DNA of 64,000 nt from VXNE01 sp965116625 (GTDB lineage: Bacteria > Pseudomonadota > Gammaproteobacteria > Pseudomonadales > Azotimanducaceae), in NCBI GenBank assembly GCA_965116625.1, contig OZ220717.1, forward strand, positions 3,844,001-3,908,000, in the 5' to 3' direction. Numbering within the stretch: the stretch's first letter is position 1; each line of letters begins with the position of its first letter. Under the pieces are notes generated by a model that made no database searches, was not told the DNA's origin, and saw only the letters and a program-made list of their open reading frames with translations. Shown one piece after another: positions 26,130 through 34,358 of the stretch. The position numbers were made by a program, and so were the translations under genes.

Positions 26130-27869
26130 TCAGGCCGGCCGGCGAATCCGCTCCACCAGTTCCCGCACGCTCGACGGGGGTCCGGGCGTGGCCGCGCTCA
26201 CGCCGACGGCGACCGCCATGTTGAGCAGGGCGCCGAGGACGCCGATGCCCTCGGGAGATATTCCGAACAGCCAGTTTTCCGCCACGTTCCCGCCAAGCGG
26301 GGCCATGTAGCCCTTGAAATAGACGATGTAGCCAACGGTGAACAGGAGCCCGGTCAGCATGCCCGCGATGGCGCCCTCGCGATTGATGCGAACGCTGAAT
26401 ATGCCGAGCAGTATCACCGGGAACAGCGTAGACGCCGCGATGCCGAATGCGAGCGCGACCACCTCGGCGACAAACCCGGGCGGATCGAAACCCAGGTATC
26501 CCGCCACCATCACCGCGGCGGCCGCGCTGAGGCGGCCCGCCATGAGTTCCTGCCGCTCGGATATGCGCGGCATGACGACGCCTTTCAGGAGGTCGTGGGA
26601 TACGGCCGCCGAAATGACGAGCAGGAGCCCCGCCGCAGTCGACAGCGCCGCCGCGATACCCCCGGCGGCGACCAGCGCCACGACCCAGTCCGGCAGCCCG
26701 GCGATCTCCGGATTGGCGAGGACGATGATGTCTCGGTCCACGGTCAACTCGTTGCCCTGCCAGCCGTACTCCCGGGCCCGCTCGGCAAATTCCGGGTTCG
26801 CGTCGTTGTAGTACTGGATCCGGCCGTCGCCGTTTAAGTCCGTGTAGGTCAGGAGGCCGGTTTCTTCCCATGTCCTGAACCACTCCGGCCGCTCCGCGTA
26901 GGCAAGGTTGGCATCCGCCTCCCCTACCGGGCCCGCCTGGATGGTCGTGGTGAGATTCCAGCGCGCGAGCGCGCCGACCGCCGGGGCGGTGGTGTACAGG
27001 ATAGCGATGAAAAGCAGCGCGTAGCCCGCGGATATCCGGGCATCGCGCACCTTCGGCACGGTAAAGAAGCGCACCACGACGTGCGGAAGCCCGGCAGTGC
27101 CCAGCATGAGCGCCAGCGTGATGAAGAACATGTCCACGTGGCCCTTGGCACCGCTGGTGTACGCCGCGAAGCCAAGGTCGGTGACGACCTGGTCGAGCTT
27201 GACCAGCAGCGGAACGTCTTCGCCGGCAATGTCGCTGCCGAAGGCGATCTGCGGTACCGGTATGCCCGTGACCGAGAGCGAGATGAAGACCGCCGGCACC
27301 GTGTAGGCGAAGATCAGGACACAGTACTGGGCCACCTGGGTATACGTGATCCCCTTCATGCCGCCGAGCACGGCGTAGAAGAACACCACGCCCATGCCCA
27401 CGAACAGGCCCGTCGACACGTCGACGCCGAGAAAACGCGAGAACACGATGCCGACGCCCCGCATCTGCCCGGCGACATAAGTGAACGAAATGACGATCAG
27501 GCAGATCACCGCGACCACCCGCGCGGTCCGCGAGTAGTACCTCTCGCCGATGAACTCCGGCACGGTGAACTTGCCGAACCGGCGGAGATACGGGGCGATC
27601 AGGAGCGCCAGGAGGACGTAGCCGCCGGTCCAGCCCATGAGGTACACCGAAGCGCCGTAACCCAGGTAAGCGATCAGTCCCGCCATTGAAATGAACGAGG
27701 CGGCGGACATCCAGTCGGCGGCCGTCGCCATGCCGTTGGCCACCGGGTGCACGTGCTTGCCCGCGACGTAGAAGTCGCCGGTGTCCCGGGCTTTAGACCA
27801 GAAAGCTATGCCGACGTAGAGCGCAAAGGTCGCTCCGACCACGAGATAGGTGAGCGCCGTGAGCGACAT
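26130..27869 (-). CDS. Na+/solute symporter, large subunit (SSS family, VC_2705 type)
   Basis: A 579-residue sodium:solute symporter with about 13 membrane helices. TAADWMSAASFISMAGL is the SSS signature near the first helices, and GGIAAALSTAAGLLLVISAAVSHDL the conserved later helix. A hydrophilic loop near residues 340-390 contains DLNGDGRIQYYN, which fits a 12-residue EF-hand loop. It overlaps the DUF4212 small subunit gene by 1 nt; this large/small pairing defines the VC_2705 group. Acetate or another small carboxylate is a plausible substrate from relatives such as ActP, but it is not proven. Confidence 0.92.
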   Translation of the reverse strand: MSLTALTYLVVGATFALYVGIAFWSKARDTGDFYVAGKHVHPVANGMATAADWMSAASFISMAGLIAYLGYGASVYLMGWTGGYVLLALLIAPYLRRFGKFTVPEFIGERYYSRTARVVAVICLIVISFTYVAGQMRGVGIVFSRFLGVDVSTGLFVGMGVVFFYAVLGGMKGITYTQVAQYCVLIFAYTVPAVFISLSVTGIPVPQIAFGSDIAGEDVPLLVKLDQVVTDLGFAAYTSGAKGHVDMFFITLALMLGTAGLPHVVVRFFTVPKVRDARISAGYALLFIAILYTTAPAVGALARWNLTTTIQAGPVGEADANLAYAERPEWFRTWEETGLLTYTDLNGDGRIQYYNDANPEFAERAREYGWQGNELTVDRDIIVLANPEIAGLPDWVVALVAAGGIAAALSTAAGLLLVISAAVSHDLLKGVVMPRISERQELMAGRLSAAAAVMVAGYLGFDPPGFVAEVVALAFGIAASTLFPVILLGIFSVRINREGAIAGMLTGLLFTVGYIVYFKGYMAPLGGNVAENWLFGISPEGIGVLGALLNMAVAVGVSAATPGPPSSVRELVERIRRPA

Positions 27870-28141
27870 CAGTCGTCCCGCGACGCGTCGGGCTCGTCCG
27901 TTTCGCCCACGCCGTACTTGCGGTCAAGACGTGTCACCCGCCAGGCATAGAAGAAGATGAGGGGCACGAAGACGTAGATGCTGCCCTGCTGGGCGAACCA
28001 GAAGCCGAGGCGAAAGCCGCCGAAGGTGATTTCGTTCAGGACATCGACCAGCAACAGGCCGAAGCCGAAAGAGACGACGAACCAGACCGCGAGGCAGATC
28101 GCCACCAGGCGCAGGTTCTCCTGCCAATACGTTCTCTTCAA
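27869..28141 (-). CDS. DUF4212 small subunit of the Na+/solute symporter
   Basis: A 90-residue protein with two membrane helices (ICLAVWFVVSFGFGLLLVDVL and the later IYVFVPLIFFYAWRV) and the FWFAQQGSIYVFVPLIF signature of DUF4212. It precedes the SSS gene with a TGATG overlap, so both are made from one mRNA. Its upstream region is the non-coding element at 28181-28506; a TAGAAT sequence (28178-28183, complement) at the element's edge is a candidate -10 box. Confidence 0.92.
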   Translation of the reverse strand: MKRTYWQENLRLVAICLAVWFVVSFGFGLLLVDVLNEITFGGFRLGFWFAQQGSIYVFVPLIFFYAWRVTRLDRKYGVGETDEPDASRDD

Positions 28142-28180
28142 GGTATCCCTCTCGGGGATCAGCGGGCGCCGCGCTGGATT

Positions 28181-28506
28181 CTAACCCGCATATCTCGCCA
28201 AGGGCCGCGATGATCGCGCAGGATTTTTTTCGTGTGCGCGTGCTCGGAGCCCTCAGCCGGGGAGCGCGAGGGGGAACCCCTCGCAAGAAAAGAACCGGAA
28301 GCATAGCCATGCCTTATGGTGCAGGGAGCATGTGCGCGCACGCGGAAAAAAGTGCCCCAAAGGCTTCGCCTTTGGCCCGACCCCACCGTGCGAGGGCGCG
28401 GCAGCGCTGTCTGTTTCCAGCGAGAACATCAAAACAAGACGCACGTCATCCAAAAAACGTGATCTTTACTACTTCAACAAGCGCCTTGGTGAGATATGCG
28501 GGTGAA
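28181..28506 (-). mobile_element. MITE-like element with terminal inverted repeats, copy A
   Basis: A 326-bp segment bounded by inverted repeats: 28181-28203 (CTAACCCGCATATCTCGCCAAGG) and, inverted, 28484-28506, which agree at about 18 of 23 positions. The interior is homologous to copy B (35965-36212) in the opposite orientation; shared stretches include GCCGCGATGATCGCGCAGGA followed by TTTTTTCGTGTGCGCGTGCTCG, TTATGGTGCAG, GAGCATGTGCGCGCACGCGGAAAAAA and GAGGGCGCGGCAGCG. Arms TTTTTTT-CGTGTGCGCGTGCTC and GAGCATGTGCGCGCACGCGGAAAAAA can pair as a long imperfect hairpin. Copy A has an extra ~45 bp with GCGAGGGGgaaCCCCTCGC. It encodes no protein. It accounts for the whole 327-bp gap between DUF4212 and msrQ and overlaps the msrQ 3' end. 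Confidence 0.75.
28346..28375 (-). terminator. Probable intrinsic terminator of the ilv-pssA-msrPQ transcript
   Basis: On the minus strand, CCAAAGGC-GAA-GCCTTTGG is a perfect 8-bp stem followed after 5 nt by TTTTTT. It lies about 95 bp beyond the msrQ stop and inside element A. The 5-nt gap between stem and T-tract is longer than ideal. Confidence 0.5.
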
Positions 28507-29125
28507 CCCGGTGGACGATTCTCTCGCCCAGCAGCAGTGCCAGGATCGCCGAATAGGCGACGGCCTCACCGTACCCGCCCTTGGACAGCCACCAGAGGTG
28601 AATGCAGGCCAGCACCCCGATGACATAGACCAGCCGGTGCAGCCGGCGCCAGTTCCTGCGCAATCGGCGTTGCCAGCCCCGCGTCGATGTCGCAGCGAGG
28701 GGAACAAGGCACACGAGCGCCGCCATTCCGACGGTGATGTAGGGCCGTTTTCCGACGAAGTCGTTGACGAACGCGGACGGGTCGAACTGCCAGAAGAGCC
28801 CCCAGTAGCCGACGAAGTGCATCACCACGTAGGCGAACGCGAACAGGCCGAACATGCGGCGGAATCGCACCCAGTGAGGACGTTTGAACAGCCGCGATGC
28901 CGGCGAGACCGCCAGCGTCGCCATCAGCATCCGGATCGCCCATTCACCGAGATAGCGGACGACCTCCGATTCCGGGTCCGGACCGAAGACCGAACCCGGC
29001 GCGGCGATTTCGCGATACAGGTCGTACGCGAGCAGGACGAGCGGCAACGCGAGCACCACGAACAGCAGCGCCTTCGCCGCCGCCCACCGGAGGTCGGGCT
29101 TCGCGCGATGGGCTTCCTGGCTCAC
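28469..29125 (-). CDS. msrQ: Methionine sulfoxide reductase heme-binding membrane subunit MsrQ
   Basis: A 218-residue ferric reductase-like membrane protein with about six helices; it passes electrons from quinol or flavin to periplasmic MsrP. LLMATLAVSPASRLFKRPHWVRFRRMFGLFAFAYVVMHF-type features are visible: the RRMFG turn and heme-ligand histidines in VVMHFVGYW and RRLHRLVYV. It follows msrP by 4 nt. Its last codons (HISPRRLLK-stop) run into the right terminal repeat of element A, so the natural C terminus may have been altered by insertion. Confidence 0.92.
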   Translation of the reverse strand: MSQEAHRAKPDLRWAAAKALLFVVLALPLVLLAYDLYREIAAPGSVFGPDPESEVVRYLGEWAIRMLMATLAVSPASRLFKRPHWVRFRRMFGLFAFAYVVMHFVGYWGLFWQFDPSAFVNDFVGKRPYITVGMAALVCLVPLAATSTRGWQRRLRRNWRRLHRLVYVIGVLACIHLWWLSKGGYGEAVAYSAILALLLGERIVHRVHPHISPRRLLK

Positions 29126-29129
29126 GCCG

Positions 29130-30104
29130 TCAGTACTTTCTGCGCAGGTTCATGCCGGCGTATAGCGGCGCGACCTCTTCGTCGTAGCCGTTGAACATCC
29201 GCGTTTCGATGCGGTTCGGCGAGAAGAAGGAACTCGGCAAGCGGCGCTCCGTCTTCTGGCTCCAGCGCGGATGGTCCACGTTGGGATTGACGTTGGCGAA
29301 GAAGCCGTATTCGCGCGGCGCCATCACGTTCCAGGTGGTTCTCGGCTGGCGCCGCGTGAGCCGGATCCTGACGATGGACTTGATGCTCTTGAAGCCGTAC
29401 TTCCACGGCACCACCAGACGCAGCGGTGCGCCGTTCTGGTTCGGCAGCACCTTGCCGTACATGCCGACGGCGAAGATGGCCAGCGGATGGTTGGCCTCGT
29501 CGAGCCGCAGCCCTTCGACGTACGGCCAGTCGATGCTGGAAAAGAAGTCCCGCTGGCCGCGCATTTCCTCGGGACGGTGCAGCGTCGTGAACTCGACGTA
29601 CCTGGCGCTGGCGGCCGGCTCGAACCGGTCGAGCACGCGTTTCACCGGAAACCCGATCCAGGGGATGACCATGGACCACGCCTCGACACAACGAAGGCGA
29701 TAGACCCGCTCTTCGAGATCGACATTGGCGAGCAGGTCCTCGATGGCGATCCTGCCCGGCTTCGCCACCTCTCCCGTGACCTCGACGCTCCAGGGGTCGA
29801 CGGTCATCTCGCCCGCGTACCGCGCCGGGTCGCCCTTGTCCGTCCCGAACTCGTAGAAGTTGTTATAGGCGGAAGCGTGCTCGAAGGGGGTGACCGCCTC
29901 GCCGGGGTCCTGGCCCTTGAAGACCGGGCCGTCGGCGAAACCCCGGCTCTTCAGCCAATCCTCGGACAGCGCAAACGCATTGAAGCCGGCCAGCGCCAGC
30001 GAGGAGGCGCCCAGCGCCATGATTTCCCGCCGGGAGCGGTAGACGCGCTCCGGCGTGATCTCGGACGGTTTCGGTTCGCTACGGGCCTTGACGCGAACGT
30101 GCAT
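29130..30104 (-). CDS. msrP: Protein-methionine-sulfoxide reductase catalytic subunit MsrP
   Basis: A 324-residue periplasmic molybdopterin enzyme that repairs oxidised methionines of envelope proteins. The N terminus has a twin-arginine signal (YRSRREIMALGASSLALAG). The Mo-ligand cysteine is in LRCVEAWSMVIPW, and DFFSSIDWPYVEGLR, NGAPLRLVVPWKYGFKSIKSI are family blocks. The start is decided by AAGGAGG 5 nt upstream; a longer frame to 30176 is rejected. It lies 10 bp after pssA and is followed by msrQ. The moaB gene near 8 kb belongs to its cofactor pathway. Confidence 0.95.
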   Translation of the reverse strand: MHVRVKARSEPKPSEITPERVYRSRREIMALGASSLALAGFNAFALSEDWLKSRGFADGPVFKGQDPGEAVTPFEHASAYNNFYEFGTDKGDPARYAGEMTVDPWSVEVTGEVAKPGRIAIEDLLANVDLEERVYRLRCVEAWSMVIPWIGFPVKRVLDRFEPAASARYVEFTTLHRPEEMRGQRDFFSSIDWPYVEGLRLDEANHPLAIFAVGMYGKVLPNQNGAPLRLVVPWKYGFKSIKSIVRIRLTRRQPRTTWNVMAPREYGFFANVNPNVDHPRWSQKTERRLPSSFFSPNRIETRMFNGYDEEVAPLYAGMNLRRKY

Positions 30105-30114
30105 GGATGCCTCC

Positions 30115-30918
30115 TTACGCCTCCTCTGTCGCCCGCAGGCGCTGCCAGAGGTAGTGGCCGGGGCCGGATAGCGCATAGACCGTGAACAGCAGCAACAGCA
30201 GTTTCGGGGGATCGGCCAGCACCACTGCGAAGCCTAGCGTGACGCCGACCAGCGTGAAGAAACCGACGCGCCCCCGGAAGTTGATGACCTTCGGCGAGAA
30301 GTACTTGAAATTCGACACCATCAACAGGCCGGTCGCGGCGGTGATCGCTCCGACACCGATTGCGGTAAGAATGCCCGGCGCTTCGCCAGCCAGGGCTTCG
30401 CTCCATACCCAGACCGTACCGGCCACGACCGCCGCCGCCGCCGGACTCGGCAGCCCGGTGAACGTGCGGTGGTCCGTTTCCTGGATGTTGAACCGGGCCA
30501 GCCGCAGCGCCGCGCAGGCCATGTACACGAAGGTCACCACCCAGCCGACCTGGTCGAGACCCGACAGTGCCCAGGAGAACGCCACCAGGGCCGGCGCCAC
30601 GCCGAAGGCCACCATGTCCGAGAGGCTGTCGAACTCCGCGCCAAAGTCGCTCTCGGACCTGGTCAGGCGGGCAACGCGGCCATCGGCCGCGTCAAGCAGC
30701 ATGGCGACGTACACCGCGAGGCCGGCCGCGACGAATCGCCCATTCATGCCGGCAACGATTGCGTAAAAGCCCGAGAAGAGCGCACCGGTGGTAATCAGGT
30801 TGGGTAGCAGCGCGACGCCTCGCCGGTAGCGCCGTCGCCTGCCCGGCACGCCGTCGTCAGGCGTCTCGGTCGATGTCCTGATCGGCCGCAATCTCGATCT
30901 GTTGTCGTCGTCCGCCAC
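30115..30918 (-). CDS. pssA: CDP-diacylglycerol-serine O-phosphatidyltransferase
   Basis: Makes phosphatidylserine, precursor of phosphatidylethanolamine. The 267-residue protein has the CDP-alcohol phosphotransferase motif as DAADGRVARLTRSESDFGAE followed by FDSLSD, with all conserved aspartates. About eight hydrophobic helices follow. It lies 46 bp downstream of ilvC, the usual pseudomonad-type context, and 10 bp before msrP, so amino-acid, lipid and repair genes share one transcript direction. Confidence 0.94.
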   Translation of the reverse strand: MADDDNRSRLRPIRTSTETPDDGVPGRRRRYRRGVALLPNLITTGALFSGFYAIVAGMNGRFVAAGLAVYVAMLLDAADGRVARLTRSESDFGAEFDSLSDMVAFGVAPALVAFSWALSGLDQVGWVVTFVYMACAALRLARFNIQETDHRTFTGLPSPAAAAVVAGTVWVWSEALAGEAPGILTAIGVGAITAATGLLMVSNFKYFSPKVINFRGRVGFFTLVGVTLGFAVVLADPPKLLLLLFTVYALSGPGHYLWQRLRATEEA

Positions 30919-30965
30919 GGTTACAGGCTATTGTTCTACGCACATTTGACCCGGCGAAACCCTCA

Positions 30966-31985
30966 TTAGTTCTTGGCGCGGTCCACCAGCTTGTTTGCCT
31001 GGATCCAGGGCATCATCGCACGCAGCCGTTCTCCCACGCGCTCGATCTCGTGATCCTGGCTCATGCGCCGCATGGCCTTGATCGTCGGCGCCCCGGCCTG
31101 GTTCTCGCTGACGAACTCCCGCGCGAAACGTCCCGACTGGATCTCCTTAAGGATACGTTTCATCTCCTGCTTGGTATCGTCCGTGACGATGCGGGAACCC
31201 CGGGTCAGTCCGCCGTACTCCGCCGTGTTCGACACCGTGTACCACATGTTGCCGACGCCGCCCTCGTAAAAGAAGTCAACGATCAGCTTGAGTTCGTGCA
31301 GGCACTCGAAGTACGCCATCTCCGGCGCATAGCCCGCTTCCACCAGCGTCTCGAACCCGGCCGTCACCAGCGCGGCGGCGCCGCCGCAGAGCACCGCCTG
31401 CTCCCCGAAGAGGTCCGTCTCGGTTTCCTCCCGGAAATTGGTCTCGATGATCGCCGCCCTGCCCGCGCCGATGGCGCACGCGTATGACAGGGCGATCTCC
31501 TTCGCCTGCCCGCTCGGGTCCCGGCCCACGGCGATCAGCGACGGCACTCCGCCGCCCTCGGTGTAGGTGGAACGCACCGTGTGTCCCGGCCCCTTGGGCG
31601 CGATCATGACCACATCGAGGTCATCGCGCGGTTCGATCAGGCCGAAGTGGATGTTGAAGCCGTGGGCGAACGCGATCGCCCCGCCGTCCTTGATGTCGGG
31701 AGCGATCTCCTCGGCATAGATGCGTTGCTGGTGCTCGTCCGGCGTCAGGATCATCACGAGGTCGGCGCCGACCACCGCCTCCGCGACAGGCGCCACCTGG
31801 AACCCGGCGGCCTCCGCCTTGGCCCAGGAACCCCCGCCCGGGCGCAGGCCGACGCGGATGTTCGACACGCCGGAATCACGCAGGTTGTTCGCGTGTGCAT
31901 GGCCCTGGGAGCCGTAGCCGACCACCGTCACCTGCATGTTCTGGATGATCGACAGGTCGGCGTCCTTGTCGTAGTAGACCCGCAT
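30966..31985 (-). CDS. ilvC: Ketol-acid reductoisomerase (class I, short form)
   Basis: NADPH-dependent isomeroreductase of valine, leucine and isoleucine synthesis. 339 residues, the short class. VVGYGSQGHAHANNLRDSG is the nucleotide-binding loop, and IAPKGPGHTVRS, DLFGEQAVLCGG and SNTAEYG carry metal and substrate residues. The ATG at 31985 is chosen because AGGGGGACAG lies just upstream and MRVYYDKDADLS is the common family start; five extra residues are possible from 32000. It is 11 bp after ilvH. Confidence 0.96.
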   Translation of the reverse strand: MRVYYDKDADLSIIQNMQVTVVGYGSQGHAHANNLRDSGVSNIRVGLRPGGGSWAKAEAAGFQVAPVAEAVVGADLVMILTPDEHQQRIYAEEIAPDIKDGGAIAFAHGFNIHFGLIEPRDDLDVVMIAPKGPGHTVRSTYTEGGGVPSLIAVGRDPSGQAKEIALSYACAIGAGRAAIIETNFREETETDLFGEQAVLCGGAAALVTAGFETLVEAGYAPEMAYFECLHELKLIVDFFYEGGVGNMWYTVSNTAEYGGLTRGSRIVTDDTKQEMKRILKEIQSGRFAREFVSENQAGAPTIKAMRRMSQDHEIERVGERLRAMMPWIQANKLVDRAKN

Positions 31986-31996
31986 TGCTGTCCCCC

Positions 31997-32494
31997 TCAT
32001 AGACTCAGAATCTTTTCGCCCCGGCCGATCCCCGACACGCCGGAACGCACCGCTTCGATCACCGTCGATTCTCCCACCGCCCGCAGAAAGGCGTCGAGCT
32101 TCTCGCTCGGGCCCGTGAGCTGAACCGTGTAGGCGTTGTCGGTGACATCGATGATCTGCCCCCGAAATATGTCCGCGGTGCGCTTGACCTCCGGGCGCCG
32201 GGGGCCCTCGGCGCGAACCTTCACCATCATGATCTCCCGCTCCAGGTGATCGCCCTCGGTGAGATCGACCACCTTGAACACTTCGATCAGCTTGTTCAAC
32301 TGCTTGGTGATCTGCTCGATAGTATTCTCGTCGCCGAAGGTGGTGAGCGTCAGGCGCGACAGCGTCTCGTCCTCGGTCGGCGCGACGGTCAGGGATTCGA
32401 TGTTGTAGTTGCGCTGCGCGAAGAGCCCCACGATGCGCGACAGCGCCCCCGCCTCATTCTCCAGCAGGACCGCGATGATCCGGCGCGCGCTCAT
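31997..32494 (-). CDS. ilvH: Acetolactate synthase small (regulatory) subunit
   Basis: A 165-residue regulatory subunit with an N-terminal ACT domain (RRIIAVLLENEAGALSRIVGLFAQRNYNIESL) that binds valine, and a C-terminal ferredoxin-like domain (FRGQIIDVTDNAYTVQLTG). Its start overlaps the large-subunit stop by 4 nt (ATGA), ensuring balanced synthesis. ilvC follows immediately. Confidence 0.96.
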   Translation of the reverse strand: MSARRIIAVLLENEAGALSRIVGLFAQRNYNIESLTVAPTEDETLSRLTLTTFGDENTIEQITKQLNKLIEVFKVVDLTEGDHLEREIMMVKVRAEGPRRPEVKRTADIFRGQIIDVTDNAYTVQLTGPSEKLDAFLRAVGESTVIEAVRSGVSGIGRGEKILSL

Positions 32495-34245
32495 GCCGGC
32501 GCCGGCTGCCGCGCGAGCACCATGTCGTTCATGGCGCCGCCCTTGATCGCCATCGGGTAGACGTGCTCCTCAGGATCGATGCAGGCGTCCACGAAGACCA
32601 GCTTGTCCTTGTACGCCGGGCTGAACACCTCGGACATCACCTCGTCGAGTTCCGTCACGCTGCTCGCCCGAAAACCCGCGTGGCCGAACGATCCCGCCAG
32701 GTCGACAAAATCCGGGAGCGCGTCGCGGTAGGTGCTGTGGGAGAGGCGGCCGCCGTATTGCATGTCCTGCCACTGCTTGACCATGCCCAGCGCCGCGTTG
32801 TTGAGGTTGATGATCTTGACCGGAAGCGCGTACTGCATGCAGGTGGACAGTTCCTGCATGTTCATCATGAAGCTGCCTTCTCCCGTAATGCACACGACGG
32901 TGGCATCGGGATAGGCGAACTGGACGCCCATCGCGGCCGGCAGGCCGAATCCCATGGTTCCGAGCCCGCCCGAGTTGATCCAGCGGCGCGGTTCGTCGAA
33001 CTTGTAGTACTGCGCCGCGAACATCTGGTGCTGGCCGACATCGCTCGTCACGAAGGCATCGCCCGAAGTCGCCCGATACACGGCCTGAACGACCTGTTGC
33101 GGCAACAGCGGCGAGTCGCCGCGATGGCGCTGGTCATGGTCGAGCCCGTGTTTTGAGCGCCAGCGGCGAATACGGTCCCACCAGTCGGCCAGCGCGTCCC
33201 GGTCGACGGCGTCCGGGTTCCGGTCCAGGGACCTGTCGAGCACATCGTTCATTTCACGCAGCACCGCCGCCGCCGGTCCCACGATGGGCACGTCGGCGCG
33301 AATGATCTTCGATATGGAAGCGGGGTCGATGTCGAGGTGAACGATCGTGGCATCCGGACAGAACTTCTCCGGATCGTTCGTGACGCGATCGTCGAAACGG
33401 GCACCCACCGCGAAGATCACGTCCGCGTGGTGCATGGCCATGTTTGCCTCGAACGTACCGTGCATGCCGAGCATGCCCAGGAATCGCCGGTCGGTGCCCG
33501 GAAATCCGCCGAGACCCATCAACGTGTTGGTGACCGGATAGCCGAGCTTGTCGACCAGCTCGCGGAGTTCGGCGGAGGCATTGCCCTGGACGACGCCACC
33601 GCCGGTATAGATCACCGGCCGCCTGGCCGCGAGCAGCGCGCGCACGGCCCTGCGAATCTGTCCGCTGTGGCCGCGCAGGGTCGGATTGTAGGATCGGAGC
33701 GCCACCTTGCGCGGATAGCGATACTCGAACGTCACGTTCGGGTCGGTGGAGTCCTTCGGGACGTCGATGACCACCGGGCCCGGGCGGCCGGTGGTCGCGA
33801 TGTAGAACGCCTTCTTGACGACTTCCGGAATCTGCGACGCTTCGCGGATCAGGAAACTGTGCTTCACCACGGGCCGGGAGATGCCGACCATATCGGTTTC
33901 CTGGAAGGCGTCGGTACCGATCTGGGGGTTCGGGACCTGGCCAGAAATCACGACGATCGGCGTCGAGTCCATGTGCGCCGTGGCTATGCCGGTGATGGCG
34001 TTCGTCGCCCCCGGGCCGGAAGTCACCAGGACGACGCCGGGTTGCCCCGTGGCCCGCGCATAGCCGTCCGCCATGTGCGTTGCGGCCTGTTCGTGGCGCA
34101 CGAGTACGTGCTCCACCTTCTGCTGTTTGAATATGGCGTCGTAGATGTGCAGGGAAGCCCCGCCCGGATAGCCGAAAAGGTACTCGACCCCTTCGTCCTG
34201 CAAGGCGCGAATCAGCATGTCGGCGCCGGACAGCATCTCCGCCAT
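32491..34245 (-). CDS. ilvI: Acetolactate synthase large (catalytic) subunit
   Basis: ThDP-dependent first enzyme of branched-chain amino acid synthesis, 584 residues. GADMLIRALQDEGVEYLFGYPGG begins the ThDP-binding fold with the catalytic glutamate in the following EQAATHMADGYAR; the FAD-binding middle domain has GGVVQGNASAELREL; the ThDP/Mg motif is GEGSFMMNMQELSTCMQY with its NN (INLNNAALGMVKQWQ). It heads ilvI-ilvH-ilvC-pssA-msrP-msrQ on the minus strand. The upstream 113 bp shows no clear attenuator. Confidence 0.96.
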   Translation of the reverse strand: MAEMLSGADMLIRALQDEGVEYLFGYPGGASLHIYDAIFKQQKVEHVLVRHEQAATHMADGYARATGQPGVVLVTSGPGATNAITGIATAHMDSTPIVVISGQVPNPQIGTDAFQETDMVGISRPVVKHSFLIREASQIPEVVKKAFYIATTGRPGPVVIDVPKDSTDPNVTFEYRYPRKVALRSYNPTLRGHSGQIRRAVRALLAARRPVIYTGGGVVQGNASAELRELVDKLGYPVTNTLMGLGGFPGTDRRFLGMLGMHGTFEANMAMHHADVIFAVGARFDDRVTNDPEKFCPDATIVHLDIDPASISKIIRADVPIVGPAAAVLREMNDVLDRSLDRNPDAVDRDALADWWDRIRRWRSKHGLDHDQRHRGDSPLLPQQVVQAVYRATSGDAFVTSDVGQHQMFAAQYYKFDEPRRWINSGGLGTMGFGLPAAMGVQFAYPDATVVCITGEGSFMMNMQELSTCMQYALPVKIINLNNAALGMVKQWQDMQYGGRLSHSTYRDALPDFVDLAGSFGHAGFRASSVTELDEVMSEVFSPAYKDKLVFVDACIDPEEHVYPMAIKGGAMNDMVLARQPAPA

Positions 34246-34358
34246 GGGACAGCCACTGAGAATGGATAAAAGGCGGGCATTCTTAACCCTGCCCCGTTAC
34301 ATGTCAAACGAGGCAAGGCCCTTCGGATTCATGCGACCCGGCGCCGGGCCGCCTGCGT

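Noticed and set aside
28181..28506. Element A as a complete insertion sequence
   Set aside because: No open frame of transposase length or motif exists inside; only a non-autonomous element can be claimed, and clear target-site duplications were not found.
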